A stretch of DNA of 64,000 nt, taken from Gelidibacter pelagius (lineage in GTDB: Bacteria; Bacteroidota; Bacteroidia; Flavobacteriales; Flavobacteriaceae). The translations under genes were made by a program, and so were the position numbers. Shown piece by piece: positions 1-10,066 of the stretch. The notes under the pieces were generated by a model. It was not told the origin of the DNA and ran no database searches. It saw only the letters and a program-made list of their open reading frames with translations. How positions within the stretch are numbered: position 1 is the first letter of the stretch; each line of letters begins with the position of its first letter. The stretch lies in NCBI RefSeq assembly GCF_017581925.1, contig NZ_JAGEVG010000011.1:115105-179104 (forward strand), written 5' to 3'.

Positions 1-51
1 GAGTAGGGATTTTAATTTCACGTATCAGGATTTTTATTTTGTTAATTAGCC

Positions 52-84
52 AGACCTTTCAGGTTTTAAAAACCTGAAAGGTCT
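52..84. repeat. AGACCT...AGGTCT hairpin repeat, copy 1
   Basis: A perfect inverted repeat with 16-bp arms and a 1-base loop, running from AGACCTTTCAGGTTTT to its complement. It lies 12 bp past the stop of the minus-strand GH92 gene, so it could act as a terminator or mRNA-end hairpin. Four relatives occur at 14645, 16018, 31457 and 36139, with different but still complementary bases in the arm centre. Confidence 0.85.
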
Positions 85-96
85 CCGCAAGATTAT

Positions 97-2322
97 TTAT
101 TCCAAAATGACTTTAAGTGTTTTAGCGTTTACCAATTCGTCATGGCTAACAAAATAGCCTTTGTGTTTTTTACCGTTGATTAAAATTTGTTTGATTCGCC
201 CTTTTCCAACTTTCTCGATGACCAATTCCTTGTTTTTATAATATTTGGAATCTAATTGAATAGTGATTTTATCGAATAGAGGCTTTGTAATCGTGTATTT
301 TGGGTCGCCCGGAGACACAGGATAGAAGCCCATCATGGCATAGACCGCCCAAGCCGACATGGTGCCGGTATCGTCATTGCCAGGAAGACCATCGGCCGTG
401 TTTTTAAAATGTTTTCTGAGCAGTTCCTCAACCATTTTTTGGCTACGCCATTCTTCACCTTTCACATAATTAAAAAGATACGGATACGCAATTCCGGGTT
501 CGTTGGCCATATCAAACTGCTCGGTGTCAAAAATCTTTTGCAATTGATCCGTAAAGCCTTTGTTGCCACCCATCAATTTGATCAATCCAGGTACATCATG
601 CGGAATCATAAACGAATATTGCCAAGCATTCCCTTCGATAAAACCAACGTTTTCAGCAAAGTTAGCGCCCTCATTTGGATCAAAAGGCTCGTACCACTCG
701 CCATTTTGCAGTCTTGGTCGCAACATTTTTAAGTCTTTATCGAAAAGCTTTTTATAGGATAACGAGCGATGTCTAAATCGCTTATAATCGTCTTTTTCAC
801 CCAATGCATTTGCCAATAAAGCGATGGCATGATCGGCCGCATTGTATTCTTGCGTGGTTGACACCGAGCCGCCATGATCGGTTGTTAAATAGCCTTTTTC
901 GATATAGTCCTTTAAGCCTGGTCGCAAGGGATTGTTTTCAAGCTGATCAGCACTTTTCAACATGGCCTCGTAAGCTTTTTCGACATCAAAGTCTTGAATA
1001 CCTTTTAAGTACGTATCGGCAATGACGATACTTGCAGGATCGCCCACCATGGTAAAGGTTTCGGTGGAGTTCAATTCCCATTTTGGGAGCCAGCCGTTTT
1101 CATCGTACATCTCCAACATGCTTTTGATCATATTGCTTTGTTGCTTCGGATATACGAGCGATAATAACTGGTGTACATTTCGATAGGTATCCCACAAAGA
1201 AAACACGGTATAGCGCGTACCTTTAGTGTTCCCGATTTTTCCGGTTTTAATTTCTGGGTAATCGCCATTCCAATCGTTTAAGGTGTTGGGATGGATTTGG
1301 GTGTGATATAAGGCCGTGTAAAAAATGGTCTTATCTTCTTTTGTTCCACCTTCCACTTTAATTTTTGAAAGCGTTTCATTCCACGCGTTATGGGTTTCTT
1401 TATAAACATCTTCAAAGGATTTCCCTCCAGTTTCCTGTTCTAAGTTTTCACGTGCATTTTCAATACTGACGTAACTCACGCCTATTTTAACCTCAATGGT
1501 TTCTGGCTTGTCGAAATTATAAGTAAAATAACTCCCAATGCTATCGCCCACCACCATTTTGGTCGACTTTTCCATGAGTCGTGTTTTCCCATTATAGCCC
1601 ATCCACTGTGCTTCTACACCTTCATAAAACGCAGGTTTTTTCCAAACTCCAAAGTTGTCTGCCGGCTTGGAGAACTTAGCAACAAAATAGACGGGATATG
1701 CCGCCTCTGGACTGTTGTAGCAGAAAGACCCTACTGAGCGCATGCCTTGAATTTCGGTATCAGATACGATTTGTACCATGGCGCCTTCTTCATTGGTCAG
1801 TCCCACTCCTAAATTCAGCAATACATTTGCCTGACCCTTTGGAAAACTAAATTTGCTCACCCCTACTCTTGTCGAAGCCGTAAATTCCGCCCTGACATCG
1901 TATTCATCAATTTGTGTACTGTAATAACCAGCCTTAGCTAATTCGTTTCTGTAAGTGGAACCATATTTTAAATGATCCGTTTCCAACTCTCCGGTGGTTG
2001 GCATCAGCAGTAAAACACCCAATTCCGGACAGCCTACCCCACTTAAATTGACGTGACTGAACCCCGTTAAAAAGGTGTTTTCATGTACATACGGATTGGA
2101 CAACCACTGACTGTCTTTTTCCAAGGGTAAATTTTGTGGTCCCGCCACGTTGAACGGGCTGATACTTGCCATGCCTCTTGGTGCGATAGGTCCGGGATAA
2201 GTGGCGCCATAATTGGAGGTGCCTATAATTGGATTGACATAATCAGTGGGTTCTTCCTGTGCGACAACACTAAAATTGCCGCAAAAAATCAAGAGAATAA
2301 ATAATGATCTGAACTGTTTCAT
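97..2322 (-). CDS. GH92 alpha-mannosidase (secreted)
   Basis: Exo-acting alpha-mannosidase of glycoside hydrolase family 92, expected to remove terminal mannose from N-glycans in a calcium-dependent inverting reaction. I chose the ATG at 2322 because it opens a clear signal peptide (MKQFRSLFILLIFCG, cleavage near VVAQ) and forms an ATGA overlap with the stop of the upstream gene; the longer frame adds 21 non-signal residues. GH92 hallmarks are the N-terminal VNPIIGTSNYGATYPG block and the C-terminal GNDDTGTMSAWAVYAMMGF block with the acidic base region. The motif HGNEPSHH, present in the two GH92 genes at 10 kb and 19 kb, is here reduced to ANEPGIAY, so linkage specificity is probably different. 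About 741 residues, normal for the family. Confidence 0.93.
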   Translation of the reverse strand: MKQFRSLFILLIFCGNFSVVAQEEPTDYVNPIIGTSNYGATYPGPIAPRGMASISPFNVAGPQNLPLEKDSQWLSNPYVHENTFLTGFSHVNLSGVGCPELGVLLLMPTTGELETDHLKYGSTYRNELAKAGYYSTQIDEYDVRAEFTASTRVGVSKFSFPKGQANVLLNLGVGLTNEEGAMVQIVSDTEIQGMRSVGSFCYNSPEAAYPVYFVAKFSKPADNFGVWKKPAFYEGVEAQWMGYNGKTRLMEKSTKMVVGDSIGSYFTYNFDKPETIEVKIGVSYVSIENARENLEQETGGKSFEDVYKETHNAWNETLSKIKVEGGTKEDKTIFYTALYHTQIHPNTLNDWNGDYPEIKTGKIGNTKGTRYTVFSLWDTYRNVHQLLSLVYPKQQSNMIKSMLEMYDENGWLPKWELNSTETFTMVGDPASIVIADTYLKGIQDFDVEKAYEAMLKSADQLENNPLRPGLKDYIEKGYLTTDHGGSVSTTQEYNAADHAIALLANALGEKDDYKRFRHRSLSYKKLFDKDLKMLRPRLQNGEWYEPFDPNEGANFAENVGFIEGNAWQYSFMIPHDVPGLIKLMGGNKGFTDQLQKIFDTEQFDMANEPGIAYPYLFNYVKGEEWRSQKMVEELLRKHFKNTADGLPGNDDTGTMSAWAVYAMMGFYPVSPGDPKYTITKPLFDKITIQLDSKYYKNKELVIEKVGKGRIKQILINGKKHKGYFVSHDELVNAKTLKVILE

Positions 2323-4652
2323 TTTTTCGGATTGTTTTTTGAAGTGCTTAATGAATACGGCACGCTTTCTTTGGCTGTTCCCCATGTTTTATTTGGAACA
2401 TTGCCCATGTTAAATTCTAAATTTCCTCCTTTTTGAAGGGTATCAAATTTCAAAAATGTATTGTTGTATGGTTTCCCATTTAATTCGGCACTTTGGATAT
2501 AAACATTGGATTCTGAGTTGTTTTTGGAGGTAATTTCAAAAGTATTGCCGTTCTCCAAATGCAGTGTTGCTTTTTTAAACAGCGGGCTACCAATGACATA
2601 TTCATCAACACCCGGTGTTACTGGATAAAATCCTAAGGCACTAAACACGTACCATGCCGATGTTTGCCCGTTATCTTCGTCACCACAATAGCCATCAGGT
2701 GTCGCGAAATATAATTTAGCCATTACATCCCTGACTTTCTCTTGTGCTTTATACGGTTGACTGGCGTAATTATACAAATAGATCATGTGTTGGATGGGCT
2801 GGTTGCCGTGTGCATAATTACCCATATTGACAATCTGCATTTCTCGAATTTCATGAATGGTAAATCCGTAATAGGAATCATCAAATTTTGGTGGCATTTC
2901 AAAAACCTCATCCAGTTTTCCAGCAAACTGTTCCTTCCCACCCATCAAACCAATCAAACCGTTAATGTCATGAAAAACAGACCAAGTGTAATGTAAACTA
3001 TTGCCTTCCGTAAACGCATCTCCCCATTTTAAAGGATTGAACGGACTTTGAAAACTGCCATCTTCGTTCTTTCCACGCATCCACATGGTAGAAGGATCGA
3101 ACAAATGTTTGTAGTTCATCGATTGCTTGAAATATTTTTTAGCCAATTTAGGTTGGCCCATTTTTTGAGCCATCTGAGCAATGGTAAAATCGGCGTAAGC
3201 ATATTCTAAAGTTCTGGCCGCATTCTCATTGATCCCGACATCATAAGGCACATAGCCCAATTTATTATAATAGGTCAAACCTGCCCTGCCTACTGAATTT
3301 ACTGGCCTACCCTCGGCAACCGTGGCATTTTTCAACACCGCTTCCAACAAGATATCAGCATCCATATCCTTTGCCCCTTTTAAATAGGCATCTGCAATAA
3401 TAGGCGCCGAATTGGAGCCAATCATCACATCGCGATGTCCTGGACTTGCCCATTCTGGCAACCATCCCGATTCTTTATAAGTGTTGGCCAAGCCTTGCAT
3501 GATCTTGCCATTAAGCTCTGGATACATCATATTAAAAAATGGAAAGACCGCTCTAAACGTGTCCCAAAATCCATTGTCGGTAAACATATAGCCAGGTAAA
3601 ACCTTGCCGTTATACGGACTGTAATGCATAATATTGTCATCAGCATCAAACTCATAAAATTTTCTTGGGAATAATAACACACGATACAAAGAAGAATAGA
3701 AAGTTCTTAAATTATCGATATTATCATCTGCAATCTGAATTTTATTCAATTCGGTTTCCCATGCTTGTTTTGCTTTCTCTTTGGTGTCTTCAAATGAATC
3801 GGGTCCAATTTCTCTAAAAAGGTTTAATCGGGCTTGATCTGGACTAATAAAAGAAGAGGCAACTTTAACATGAACTACTTCTCCTTTTTTGGTTTTGAAG
3901 CCGACAATAGCACCCACGTGTTCGCCTTCGCTTTTCGTTGTGTTTTCAACCAATTGCCATCCATCTTTCCAAGTATGATTGATTTCAAAGTCCTTATCAA
4001 ATTCCGCTACGAAATAGTTATGAAAATTTTCTGGAACTCCACCGTTATTATTCCGGGCGTAACCAATTATTTTGCGTTCTTCAGGAATGATTTTCACCAT
4101 GGATCCTTTATTGAAAGCATCGAGGATGATATAGGACTTTTCAGATTCCGGAAAGGTAAATTTAAAACTGGCCGCTCTTTCTGTCGGAGTCACCTCAGCC
4201 ACCACATCATAATCTGCCAAATACACCGAGTAATGATAAGGAGTCACTGTTTCTGCCTTATGAGAAAACCAAGATTCGCGCTCGTCTTCCTGAAATTTTA
4301 AATCGCCCGTAACTGCCATAAATGAAAACGCTGCATAGTCATTCACCCACGGACTTGGTTGGTGGGTCTGTTTGATCCCGCGGATTTTATTCTCACGGTA
4401 TTTATAGGTCCAACCATCGCCCATTTTAGAAGTCATTGGCGTCCAAAAATTCATACCCCATGGTGTGGCAATGGCGGGATAGGTATTACCATTGGATAAA
4501 TCGAAAGATGAATCTGTTCCCATTAAAGGGTTTACAAAATCGACTAAATCCTTACTGGCGATATAGGCGTTGTTTTGTGCCTCCGAATTTGTGTTCACAA
4601 ATATGAAAGCAATCAACAGCACCCACGACTTTTTTAAAATTAGATTTGACAT
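2319..4652 (-). CDS. GH92 alpha-mannosidase (secreted)
   Basis: Second GH92 exo-alpha-mannosidase, transcribed just ahead of the previous one and overlapping it by 4 bp, which suggests translational coupling. The start at 4652 (MSNLILKKSWVLLIAF) gives a signal peptide ending near SEAQ; an in-frame start 45 bp upstream lacks signal character. Family blocks visible are VNPLMGTDSSFDLSNGN near the N-terminus, YAHGNQPIQHMIYLYNY, and GDEDNGQTSAWYVFSALGF near the C-terminus. HGNQPIQH replaces the HGNEPSHH of other GH92 copies in the window, so a different mannosidic linkage or branch is likely (inference). Confidence 0.93.
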   Translation of the reverse strand: MSNLILKKSWVLLIAFIFVNTNSEAQNNAYIASKDLVDFVNPLMGTDSSFDLSNGNTYPAIATPWGMNFWTPMTSKMGDGWTYKYRENKIRGIKQTHQPSPWVNDYAAFSFMAVTGDLKFQEDERESWFSHKAETVTPYHYSVYLADYDVVAEVTPTERAASFKFTFPESEKSYIILDAFNKGSMVKIIPEERKIIGYARNNNGGVPENFHNYFVAEFDKDFEINHTWKDGWQLVENTTKSEGEHVGAIVGFKTKKGEVVHVKVASSFISPDQARLNLFREIGPDSFEDTKEKAKQAWETELNKIQIADDNIDNLRTFYSSLYRVLLFPRKFYEFDADDNIMHYSPYNGKVLPGYMFTDNGFWDTFRAVFPFFNMMYPELNGKIMQGLANTYKESGWLPEWASPGHRDVMIGSNSAPIIADAYLKGAKDMDADILLEAVLKNATVAEGRPVNSVGRAGLTYYNKLGYVPYDVGINENAARTLEYAYADFTIAQMAQKMGQPKLAKKYFKQSMNYKHLFDPSTMWMRGKNEDGSFQSPFNPLKWGDAFTEGNSLHYTWSVFHDINGLIGLMGGKEQFAGKLDEVFEMPPKFDDSYYGFTIHEIREMQIVNMGNYAHGNQPIQHMIYLYNYASQPYKAQEKVRDVMAKLYFATPDGYCGDEDNGQTSAWYVFSALGFYPVTPGVDEYVIGSPLFKKATLHLENGNTFEITSKNNSESNVYIQSAELNGKPYNNTFLKFDTLQKGGNLEFNMGNVPNKTWGTAKESVPYSLSTSKNNPKK

Positions 4653-4781
4653 TATATTTTTGTTTAACCTTTTCGCTACAGAATTCAATGGATTCAATGT
4701 TCATTTTCAATATTGAATCTTGAATTCCAAACCTTTTTTGTGCGACCCATTCTGGGTCGTAACCAAATAACATTCATTGTT

Positions 4782-4892
4782 CTACAAATGTGGAATCCCT
4801 CTGGGATTCTTTTTAAAATGCTATTAACATCTTAATAATTAATTTTCGTGTTTCGCATTTCTACAAACGTGGAATCCCTCTGGGATTCTTCT
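4782..4892. repeat. Two REP-like CTACAAA hairpin repeats in a 338-bp intergenic gap
   Basis: The gap 4653-4990 holds no gene. It contains two copies (4782-4812 and 4861-4892) of CTACAAA(T/C)GTGGAATCCC followed by TCTGGGATTCTT. Each has a small hairpin, AATCCC/GGGATT. They belong to the same intergenic family as the copies at 8.7-8.9 kb and 15.8-15.9 kb, where the stem sequence differs but pairing is kept. The stretch 4920-4985 is a degenerate TTGATTCTT-rich tract that recurs in inverse orientation near 17070. Confidence 0.8.
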
Positions 4893-4990
4893 TAAAAAAG
4901 TTCTTTTAAAATTTAACGAACTGGTCTTGATTCTTGATTCTAAAAGCGAAGCGGTCTTGATTCTTAATACTTGATACTAAATACTTACTT

Positions 4991-6340
4991 CTAATTCAAC
5001 TCCACCGCCTGACCATGACCTCGGTATAACTTCAACGGATCTTCCAACTCCACTTCTAAAATTGTGACATTGGCATCTAAATTCTCAGTTTTTGGCACTT
5101 CAATTCTCAAAATTCCAGGAATATTATTCCATGCGGCACCACCATTTCTTTCAAAACTCAGTTCTTGACCGTTTCCAACCACTTTGATGGATTTTACCTT
5201 ATTTTGAATCCCTTTTAATGAGATATAATTGTTAGGCGTATCAAATAGGGCCAAATAAATTTTGGTTTCGTCTTTGCTCAACAAGGTCGGACCGTAAAAA
5301 TGCCCATAAGGCAAACCAGCTTTCGTGCCGAAAACCGCCGATTCGTGTTTGTTGACCCATTCTCCCAAAGCTTCCAAACGTTCCATTTCCTTATCTCCGA
5401 TAGTACCATCAGGTTTTGGGCCGATATTCAATAATAAATTACCTCCTGAAGCGATCACTTCCACAAAAGTTCTGATGATCTGTGATACGGGCTTATAGTT
5501 GGTATCCGACGGGAAATTCCCCCAATTATCGTTCATTGTCATACAGAACTCCCAAGATCCGTCAGGTCGTACAACCGGTACACCTTGTTCGGGAGTGCTA
5601 TAATCCCCATAAGTTTTTAAACGTGAATTGACAATGATGTTTGGATTCCATTTCAACAAAGTATCTTTTGTAGATTCTGCTTGCCACGCTTCACTCGACT
5701 GCTCCCAATCGCCATCAAACCACCATAAATCAGGATGATATTGGTCATGCAATTCCTTCATTTGACCATGGTTAAATCTAAGGAAACGCTGCCATGGCGA
5801 TAATTGGTTTTGATTTTTCTGTGGGTAATTCTTACGCGTATCAGGACGTGGGAATACAACGTCATAATCAGGATGCGACCAATCAATCAACGAATAGTAC
5901 AAACCTACTTTCAAATCTTCTTTACGTAAAGCATCCACCAACGGTGCCACCAAATCGCGTTTTGCAGGTGTTTTATCAACCACGTTCAATTTGCTCACTT
6001 TAGTATCCCATAAAGCCACCCCGTCGTGGTGTTTTGTGGTCAATACTGCGTAACGTGCTCCAATTTTTTTGAATAATTTTGCCCAGGCCTCAGGATCATA
6101 ATTTTTGGCGGTAAACTTTTTACCTTGTGCCATATAATCATCATAGGTAATTTGCTTGTGGTACATTGACCAAGATTCGCCAATACCATTGACACCATAA
6201 TAGCCCCAATGCATAAAGATGCCAAGTTTAGCATCGTTGAACCATTCACCTAATCGCTCTTCTTTTGTTAGCTTTTCTTGAGCCGTAGCTTGATTGGCCA
6301 GAAAGAAACATAGAATTGCTACAATTTTAAAATATCTCAT
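4991..6340 (-). CDS. GH29 alpha-L-fucosidase
   Basis: Retaining alpha-L-fucosidase of family 29, expected to remove core or antennary fucose from N-glycans. The 449-aa protein begins with a signal peptide (MRYFKIVAILCFFLANQATA). The catalytic TIM barrel shows FNDAKLGIFMHWGYYGV (about 35-50), TKHHDGVALW (about 103-112) and the nucleophile motif LWWFDGDW, with D209 as the probable nucleophile. The start lies 2 bp from the stop of the upstream GH20 gene, so the two are very probably co-transcribed. Subfamily A or B cannot be decided by eye. Confidence 0.93.
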   Translation of the reverse strand: MRYFKIVAILCFFLANQATAQEKLTKEERLGEWFNDAKLGIFMHWGYYGVNGIGESWSMYHKQITYDDYMAQGKKFTAKNYDPEAWAKLFKKIGARYAVLTTKHHDGVALWDTKVSKLNVVDKTPAKRDLVAPLVDALRKEDLKVGLYYSLIDWSHPDYDVVFPRPDTRKNYPQKNQNQLSPWQRFLRFNHGQMKELHDQYHPDLWWFDGDWEQSSEAWQAESTKDTLLKWNPNIIVNSRLKTYGDYSTPEQGVPVVRPDGSWEFCMTMNDNWGNFPSDTNYKPVSQIIRTFVEVIASGGNLLLNIGPKPDGTIGDKEMERLEALGEWVNKHESAVFGTKAGLPYGHFYGPTLLSKDETKIYLALFDTPNNYISLKGIQNKVKSIKVVGNGQELSFERNGGAAWNNIPGILRIEVPKTENLDANVTILEVELEDPLKLYRGHGQAVELN

Positions 6341-6342
6341 AT

Positions 6343-8682
6343 CTAATTAATTATAATTTCATCAACAAATAACCATACACCACCAACAGCACCAGGAAGT
6401 TTTTCCAGACTTTCAGCAACCACTTTTACATATCTTACTGGCTGCTCTTCAAATGACACCTTAAAATCTTTTAAATCGGATGCTGGATTTTTGGCGAAGG
6501 CTCTTTTTTCTACGCCCACATCTTTATAGGTATTTCCATCGTTGGAAACGTAGACTCTAACTGCTGTTGGGAAATAAATTCCGGGCCCTTGATTTTCTAA
6601 GGTTCCTACAAGTACTTCATGAATGGGTATCTCCTCGCCCAAGTCCACAACGGCTTCCATTCCTTTCCCCAACCACGCTTGCCAGCGGCCGTCTTGGAAG
6701 TTTTTGGTACCACGTAAGGTATTGACCATACCAAACTCGCCATCACCCTGATAACGATCGTCATAAATTTCCTTAAATGTCACCTTTTTACCAACGGCCT
6801 TATGAAATGCGACCGTCGTATTAAATGGCACACCAACCGGTTTGTCATTTTTAAATAATGACGCATGGATGGTTGTGGTCTTATTGATTTTTAAAGGTTC
6901 GGTGTATTTTATGGCATTCTCTGAAAGTTGATCTTCATTCAACGTATATCGAATATCCGCATCGGTAAATTCATTTTTCAGGCTTACGGAAGCTTCTTTG
7001 GTATCCATATCTATTTGCACATCGGCCATAACCAGGTAGGCACTTTTCGCATAATTAATATCTAAATACTCATAACGTTCGAAAAGTGTTAAGATTCTTT
7101 TTGAAAAATCATCCCAATCTCTGGATTCCTTTGGACTCCAAACGGCTTCTGACAATGCCGCTAACCTTGGATAGATCATATACTGAGAATGTGATTCCGT
7201 TTTAATTTGCTCCGACCATACATTGGCCTGTCCACCCAGAACATGTTTCGCCTGCTCTGGTGTCATCGTTTCCACAACAGGGTCAAATTCGTAAACCTTA
7301 CTTAAAGGGATATAACCACCCCATGCCAAAGGCTCCTCATTTTGTGGGCCTTGATAATAATCAAAATACATGTACGAAGTGGGTGTCATGACCACATCAT
7401 GGCCCTGGTCTGCGGCTTCAATACCGCCTTCAAAACCTCTCCAGCTCATCACCGTAGCCTCTGGAGCCAAACCACCTTCTAAAATCTCGTCCCAACCGAT
7501 CAACTTTCTATCGTGTGAAGCAATAAAACGTTCCATTCTTTTGATAAAATAGCTCTGTAATTCATCCACGCTGGCCAAACCTTCATCTTTCATTCGTTTT
7601 TGACAATGTGGACATTTTTCCCAATTGGTTTTGGTTGCCTCATCACCACCAACATGAATATATTCCGATGGGAACAATTCCATAACTTCCAATAGGACGT
7701 TTTCCAAAAACTCAAAAGTCGATTCTTTTCCTGCGCAGTAAATTTCTGTGATTGGCCAAACCCCACCTGATGGCACACCAATTGGCGTTTCAAAACAAGA
7801 TAATTCCGGATAGGCTGCAATGGCACTCATGACGTGCGCCGGCATTTCAATTTCAGGAACCACTCTTACACCTTTTGATTTAGCATAGGCCACAATTTCC
7901 TTGATGTCTTCTTGTGTATAGAATCCGCCGTAAGTGGCGACATCTTCTGGGGTCGTCACGCGACGGCCATCCCAATGTGAGTCTTCTTGATCGTTTCTGA
8001 AACCACCGATTTCAGTTAATTTTGGATATTTTTTAATTTCAATTCGCCAGCCTTGATCATCCACTAAATGAAAATGAAACACATTCATTTTGTGCATGGC
8101 CAACATATCGATAGTTTGTAGAATGTATTCCTTTTCAAAAAAATGGCGGGAGACATCCAAATGTAAACCTCGCCACTTAAAGCGAGGCTCATCGTTTATG
8201 GTCAAATTGGGAATCACCCAGTTTACTTGGTTCACCTTTGTTTTACTTTCAATTTCAGTAGGTAATAATTGTCGGATTGATTCCAAACCATATAAAAATC
8301 CTGAATAGGCCTTTGCTGTTATGGTAACTTTTTCAGAATTCACAACCAGTTCGTAGGCCTCGTCGTTCAAATTTTCATCAACTATAAATTCGACATAATT
8401 AGTCTGAGGTGCTTTTCCTGAAACACCCAAAGTCCATCCTGCCGCAGTTTTAAATTTATCCAATAGGACGGAAGTAATTTCTTTTTGCGAGTCATCAGAA
8501 ATCACAAATTGGGTTCGGTCGTTAAATTCGAAAACACCATTACCCAGTTGCAAGTTTACTGGCTTTGGGATGATGGCGATATCAGCCTCTGTAAAAACTT
8601 TAAACTTTTTACTTTGTTGGCAGGAGGCCATTAAGGCGATGATAATCAATACCATCATTTTTTTTAATACGTTCATTTTCAT
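6343..8682 (-). CDS. GH20 beta-N-acetylhexosaminidase with C-terminal discoidin-like domain (lipoprotein)
   Basis: Exo-beta-N-acetylhexosaminidase that uses substrate-assisted catalysis. The N-terminus is a lipoprotein signal (lipobox LMAS-C at residue 21), so it is probably surface- or periplasm-anchored. A GH20b domain spans roughly 35-165. The GH20 barrel follows, with HFHLVDDQGWR near 203-213 and the catalytic pair HVGGDE (D347-E348). After the barrel come a chitobiase-like C-terminal segment and a discoidin/CBM32-like domain in the last ~140 residues. At 779 aa it is typical of Bacteroidota enzymes of this architecture. It heads the GH20-GH29 pair after a repeat-rich gap. Confidence 0.93.
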   Translation of the reverse strand: MKMNVLKKMMVLIIIALMASCQQSKKFKVFTEADIAIIPKPVNLQLGNGVFEFNDRTQFVISDDSQKEITSVLLDKFKTAAGWTLGVSGKAPQTNYVEFIVDENLNDEAYELVVNSEKVTITAKAYSGFLYGLESIRQLLPTEIESKTKVNQVNWVIPNLTINDEPRFKWRGLHLDVSRHFFEKEYILQTIDMLAMHKMNVFHFHLVDDQGWRIEIKKYPKLTEIGGFRNDQEDSHWDGRRVTTPEDVATYGGFYTQEDIKEIVAYAKSKGVRVVPEIEMPAHVMSAIAAYPELSCFETPIGVPSGGVWPITEIYCAGKESTFEFLENVLLEVMELFPSEYIHVGGDEATKTNWEKCPHCQKRMKDEGLASVDELQSYFIKRMERFIASHDRKLIGWDEILEGGLAPEATVMSWRGFEGGIEAADQGHDVVMTPTSYMYFDYYQGPQNEEPLAWGGYIPLSKVYEFDPVVETMTPEQAKHVLGGQANVWSEQIKTESHSQYMIYPRLAALSEAVWSPKESRDWDDFSKRILTLFERYEYLDINYAKSAYLVMADVQIDMDTKEASVSLKNEFTDADIRYTLNEDQLSENAIKYTEPLKINKTTTIHASLFKNDKPVGVPFNTTVAFHKAVGKKVTFKEIYDDRYQGDGEFGMVNTLRGTKNFQDGRWQAWLGKGMEAVVDLGEEIPIHEVLVGTLENQGPGIYFPTAVRVYVSNDGNTYKDVGVEKRAFAKNPASDLKDFKVSFEEQPVRYVKVVAESLEKLPGAVGGVWLFVDEIIIN

Positions 8683-8698
8683 AAATTTAATTTATTGT

Positions 8699-8912
8699 AA
8701 AGAGATGTCGCCCCGATGGGGCTTACAATCTTTACCTATTTAATGCTACAAAGATGTCTCTCCTACGGAGCTATTAATGATTCGTTATTTCAATTACAAG
8801 GATGGCGTTCCTATGGAGCTATCTAAATCTAAAAATCCTACAAAGATGTTGCCCCGATGGGGCTTGTCCATCTATTTTATGTTATTAATCTGTCGCTCCT
8901 ACGGAGCTATTA
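8699..8912. repeat. Cluster of five REP-like CTACAAAGATG hairpin repeats
   Basis: The gap 8683-9034 contains five imperfect copies of a ~28-bp unit, CTACAAAGATGTCGCTCCTACGGAGCTA (split here as CTACAAAGATGTCG plus CTCCTACGGAGCTA). Copies lie near 8699, 8746, 8794, 8838 and 8890. The palindromic core alternates between GCTCC/GGAGC, GCCCC/GGGGC and TTCC/GGAG forms, so both stem sides change together. No gene was found in the gap. The layout resembles REP sequences mobilised by RAYT transposases, but no transposase is visible in this window. Confidence 0.85.
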
Positions 8913-9034
8913 ATGACTTATAATATCATTGTTCCTGTTTGTATATTGCTGTCGGCCAACCTCATCTTGCTTTTCTCCTTCGGTTACCTTCAAGAAGTCC
9001 GATTTGCTTTTCTGGCAGTTCTGGGTGAGGTTTT

Positions 9035-10054
9035 TTATTCCTCCCATGCCATTTTAAACGTGGCGTCCTCCATGCGATTTCCATTTGCTTCATCATAGAT
9101 GGCATAATTGAATCCGGAGCGCAAACTGTAACCCGCATGCTCACCATTTTTGTTAACGGCAATGAATCCGACTTGCAGATATTCCATGTCCTTGTGGTTT
9201 TTATGCTTATTGTAAATGCGTTCCACAATTTCCTTGCAGGCTTCAAGAGGCGATTTGCCCTGACGCATCAATTCCACCACCATGGCACTTCCTGCGGTTC
9301 TTAATACGGCCTCACCCAAACCGGTGGCGGCAGCTGCTCCTACTTCATTGTCTAAAAACAGACCTGAACCAATAATTGGCGAATCGCCCACACGTCCGTG
9401 CATTTTCCAAGCCGCGCCACTTGTGGTACAACCTCCTGAAATATTGCCGTCTTCATCGATAACCAACATGGAAATCGTATCGTGATTTTCAATATTGATA
9501 ACGGGTTTATATTTGGATTCTTCCAGCCATTTCTTCCAATCGGCTTCTGATTCTGGCGTCAGCAAATTCTCCTCCTTAAAGCCTTCGGACAATGCAAATT
9601 GAAGTGCTCCTTCTCCGGACAGCATCACGTGAGGTGTGTTTTGCAATACTTTTTTGGCAACCGAAATGGGATGTTTGATACCTTGTAAAAAGGATACTGA
9701 TCCGCAATCGCTGTTATGGTCCATGATACAGGCGTCTAAGGTTACTTTGCCATCCCTATCAGGAAAACCACCGTAACCGACACTTCTCACCTCAGGATCA
9801 GCTTCAGGAATTTTCATTCCCGCCTCAATAGCGTCCAAGGCCGATTTTCCATTTTTCAACTGCTTCCAAGTTTCGTCGTTGGCCGGCAAGCCATGATTCC
9901 AAGTGGAAATAACCAAAGGCTTCACTGCTTTTTTATTTGACGCACTGGCTGCCACAACAGGCTCCTTACTGGTTAAATTATTACAGCTTAAAACCGTACT
10001 AACTCCTATAGTTCCTAAGGCAGCTTTTTTTATAAAATTCCTTCTATCTGACAT
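9035..10054 (-). CDS. Glycosylasparaginase (N4-(beta-N-acetylglucosaminyl)-L-asparaginase)
   Basis: Ntn-hydrolase that cleaves the GlcNAc-Asn bond, the last step of N-glycoprotein breakdown. The 339-aa protein carries a twin-arginine-like and lipoprotein-like leader (MSDRRNFIKKAALG then VLSC). The autoproteolysis site is seen as NHDTISM with T193 as the expected nucleophile of the beta-chain, followed by GGCTTSGAAWK and the substrate loop GRVGDSPIIGSG. It lies 12 bp downstream of a GH92 gene in the same operon. Its presence here is strong functional evidence that the locus targets asparagine-linked glycans rather than free mannans. Confidence 0.93.
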   Translation of the reverse strand: MSDRRNFIKKAALGTIGVSTVLSCNNLTSKEPVVAASASNKKAVKPLVISTWNHGLPANDETWKQLKNGKSALDAIEAGMKIPEADPEVRSVGYGGFPDRDGKVTLDACIMDHNSDCGSVSFLQGIKHPISVAKKVLQNTPHVMLSGEGALQFALSEGFKEENLLTPESEADWKKWLEESKYKPVINIENHDTISMLVIDEDGNISGGCTTSGAAWKMHGRVGDSPIIGSGLFLDNEVGAAAATGLGEAVLRTAGSAMVVELMRQGKSPLEACKEIVERIYNKHKNHKDMEYLQVGFIAVNKNGEHAGYSLRSGFNYAIYDEANGNRMEDATFKMAWEE

Positions 10055-10066
10055 CGTCTGATTTTT

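Noticed and set aside
8913..9098. 61-aa plus-strand frame next to glycosylasparaginase
   Set aside because: It overlaps the 3' end of the well-supported minus-strand gene and a repeat cluster.
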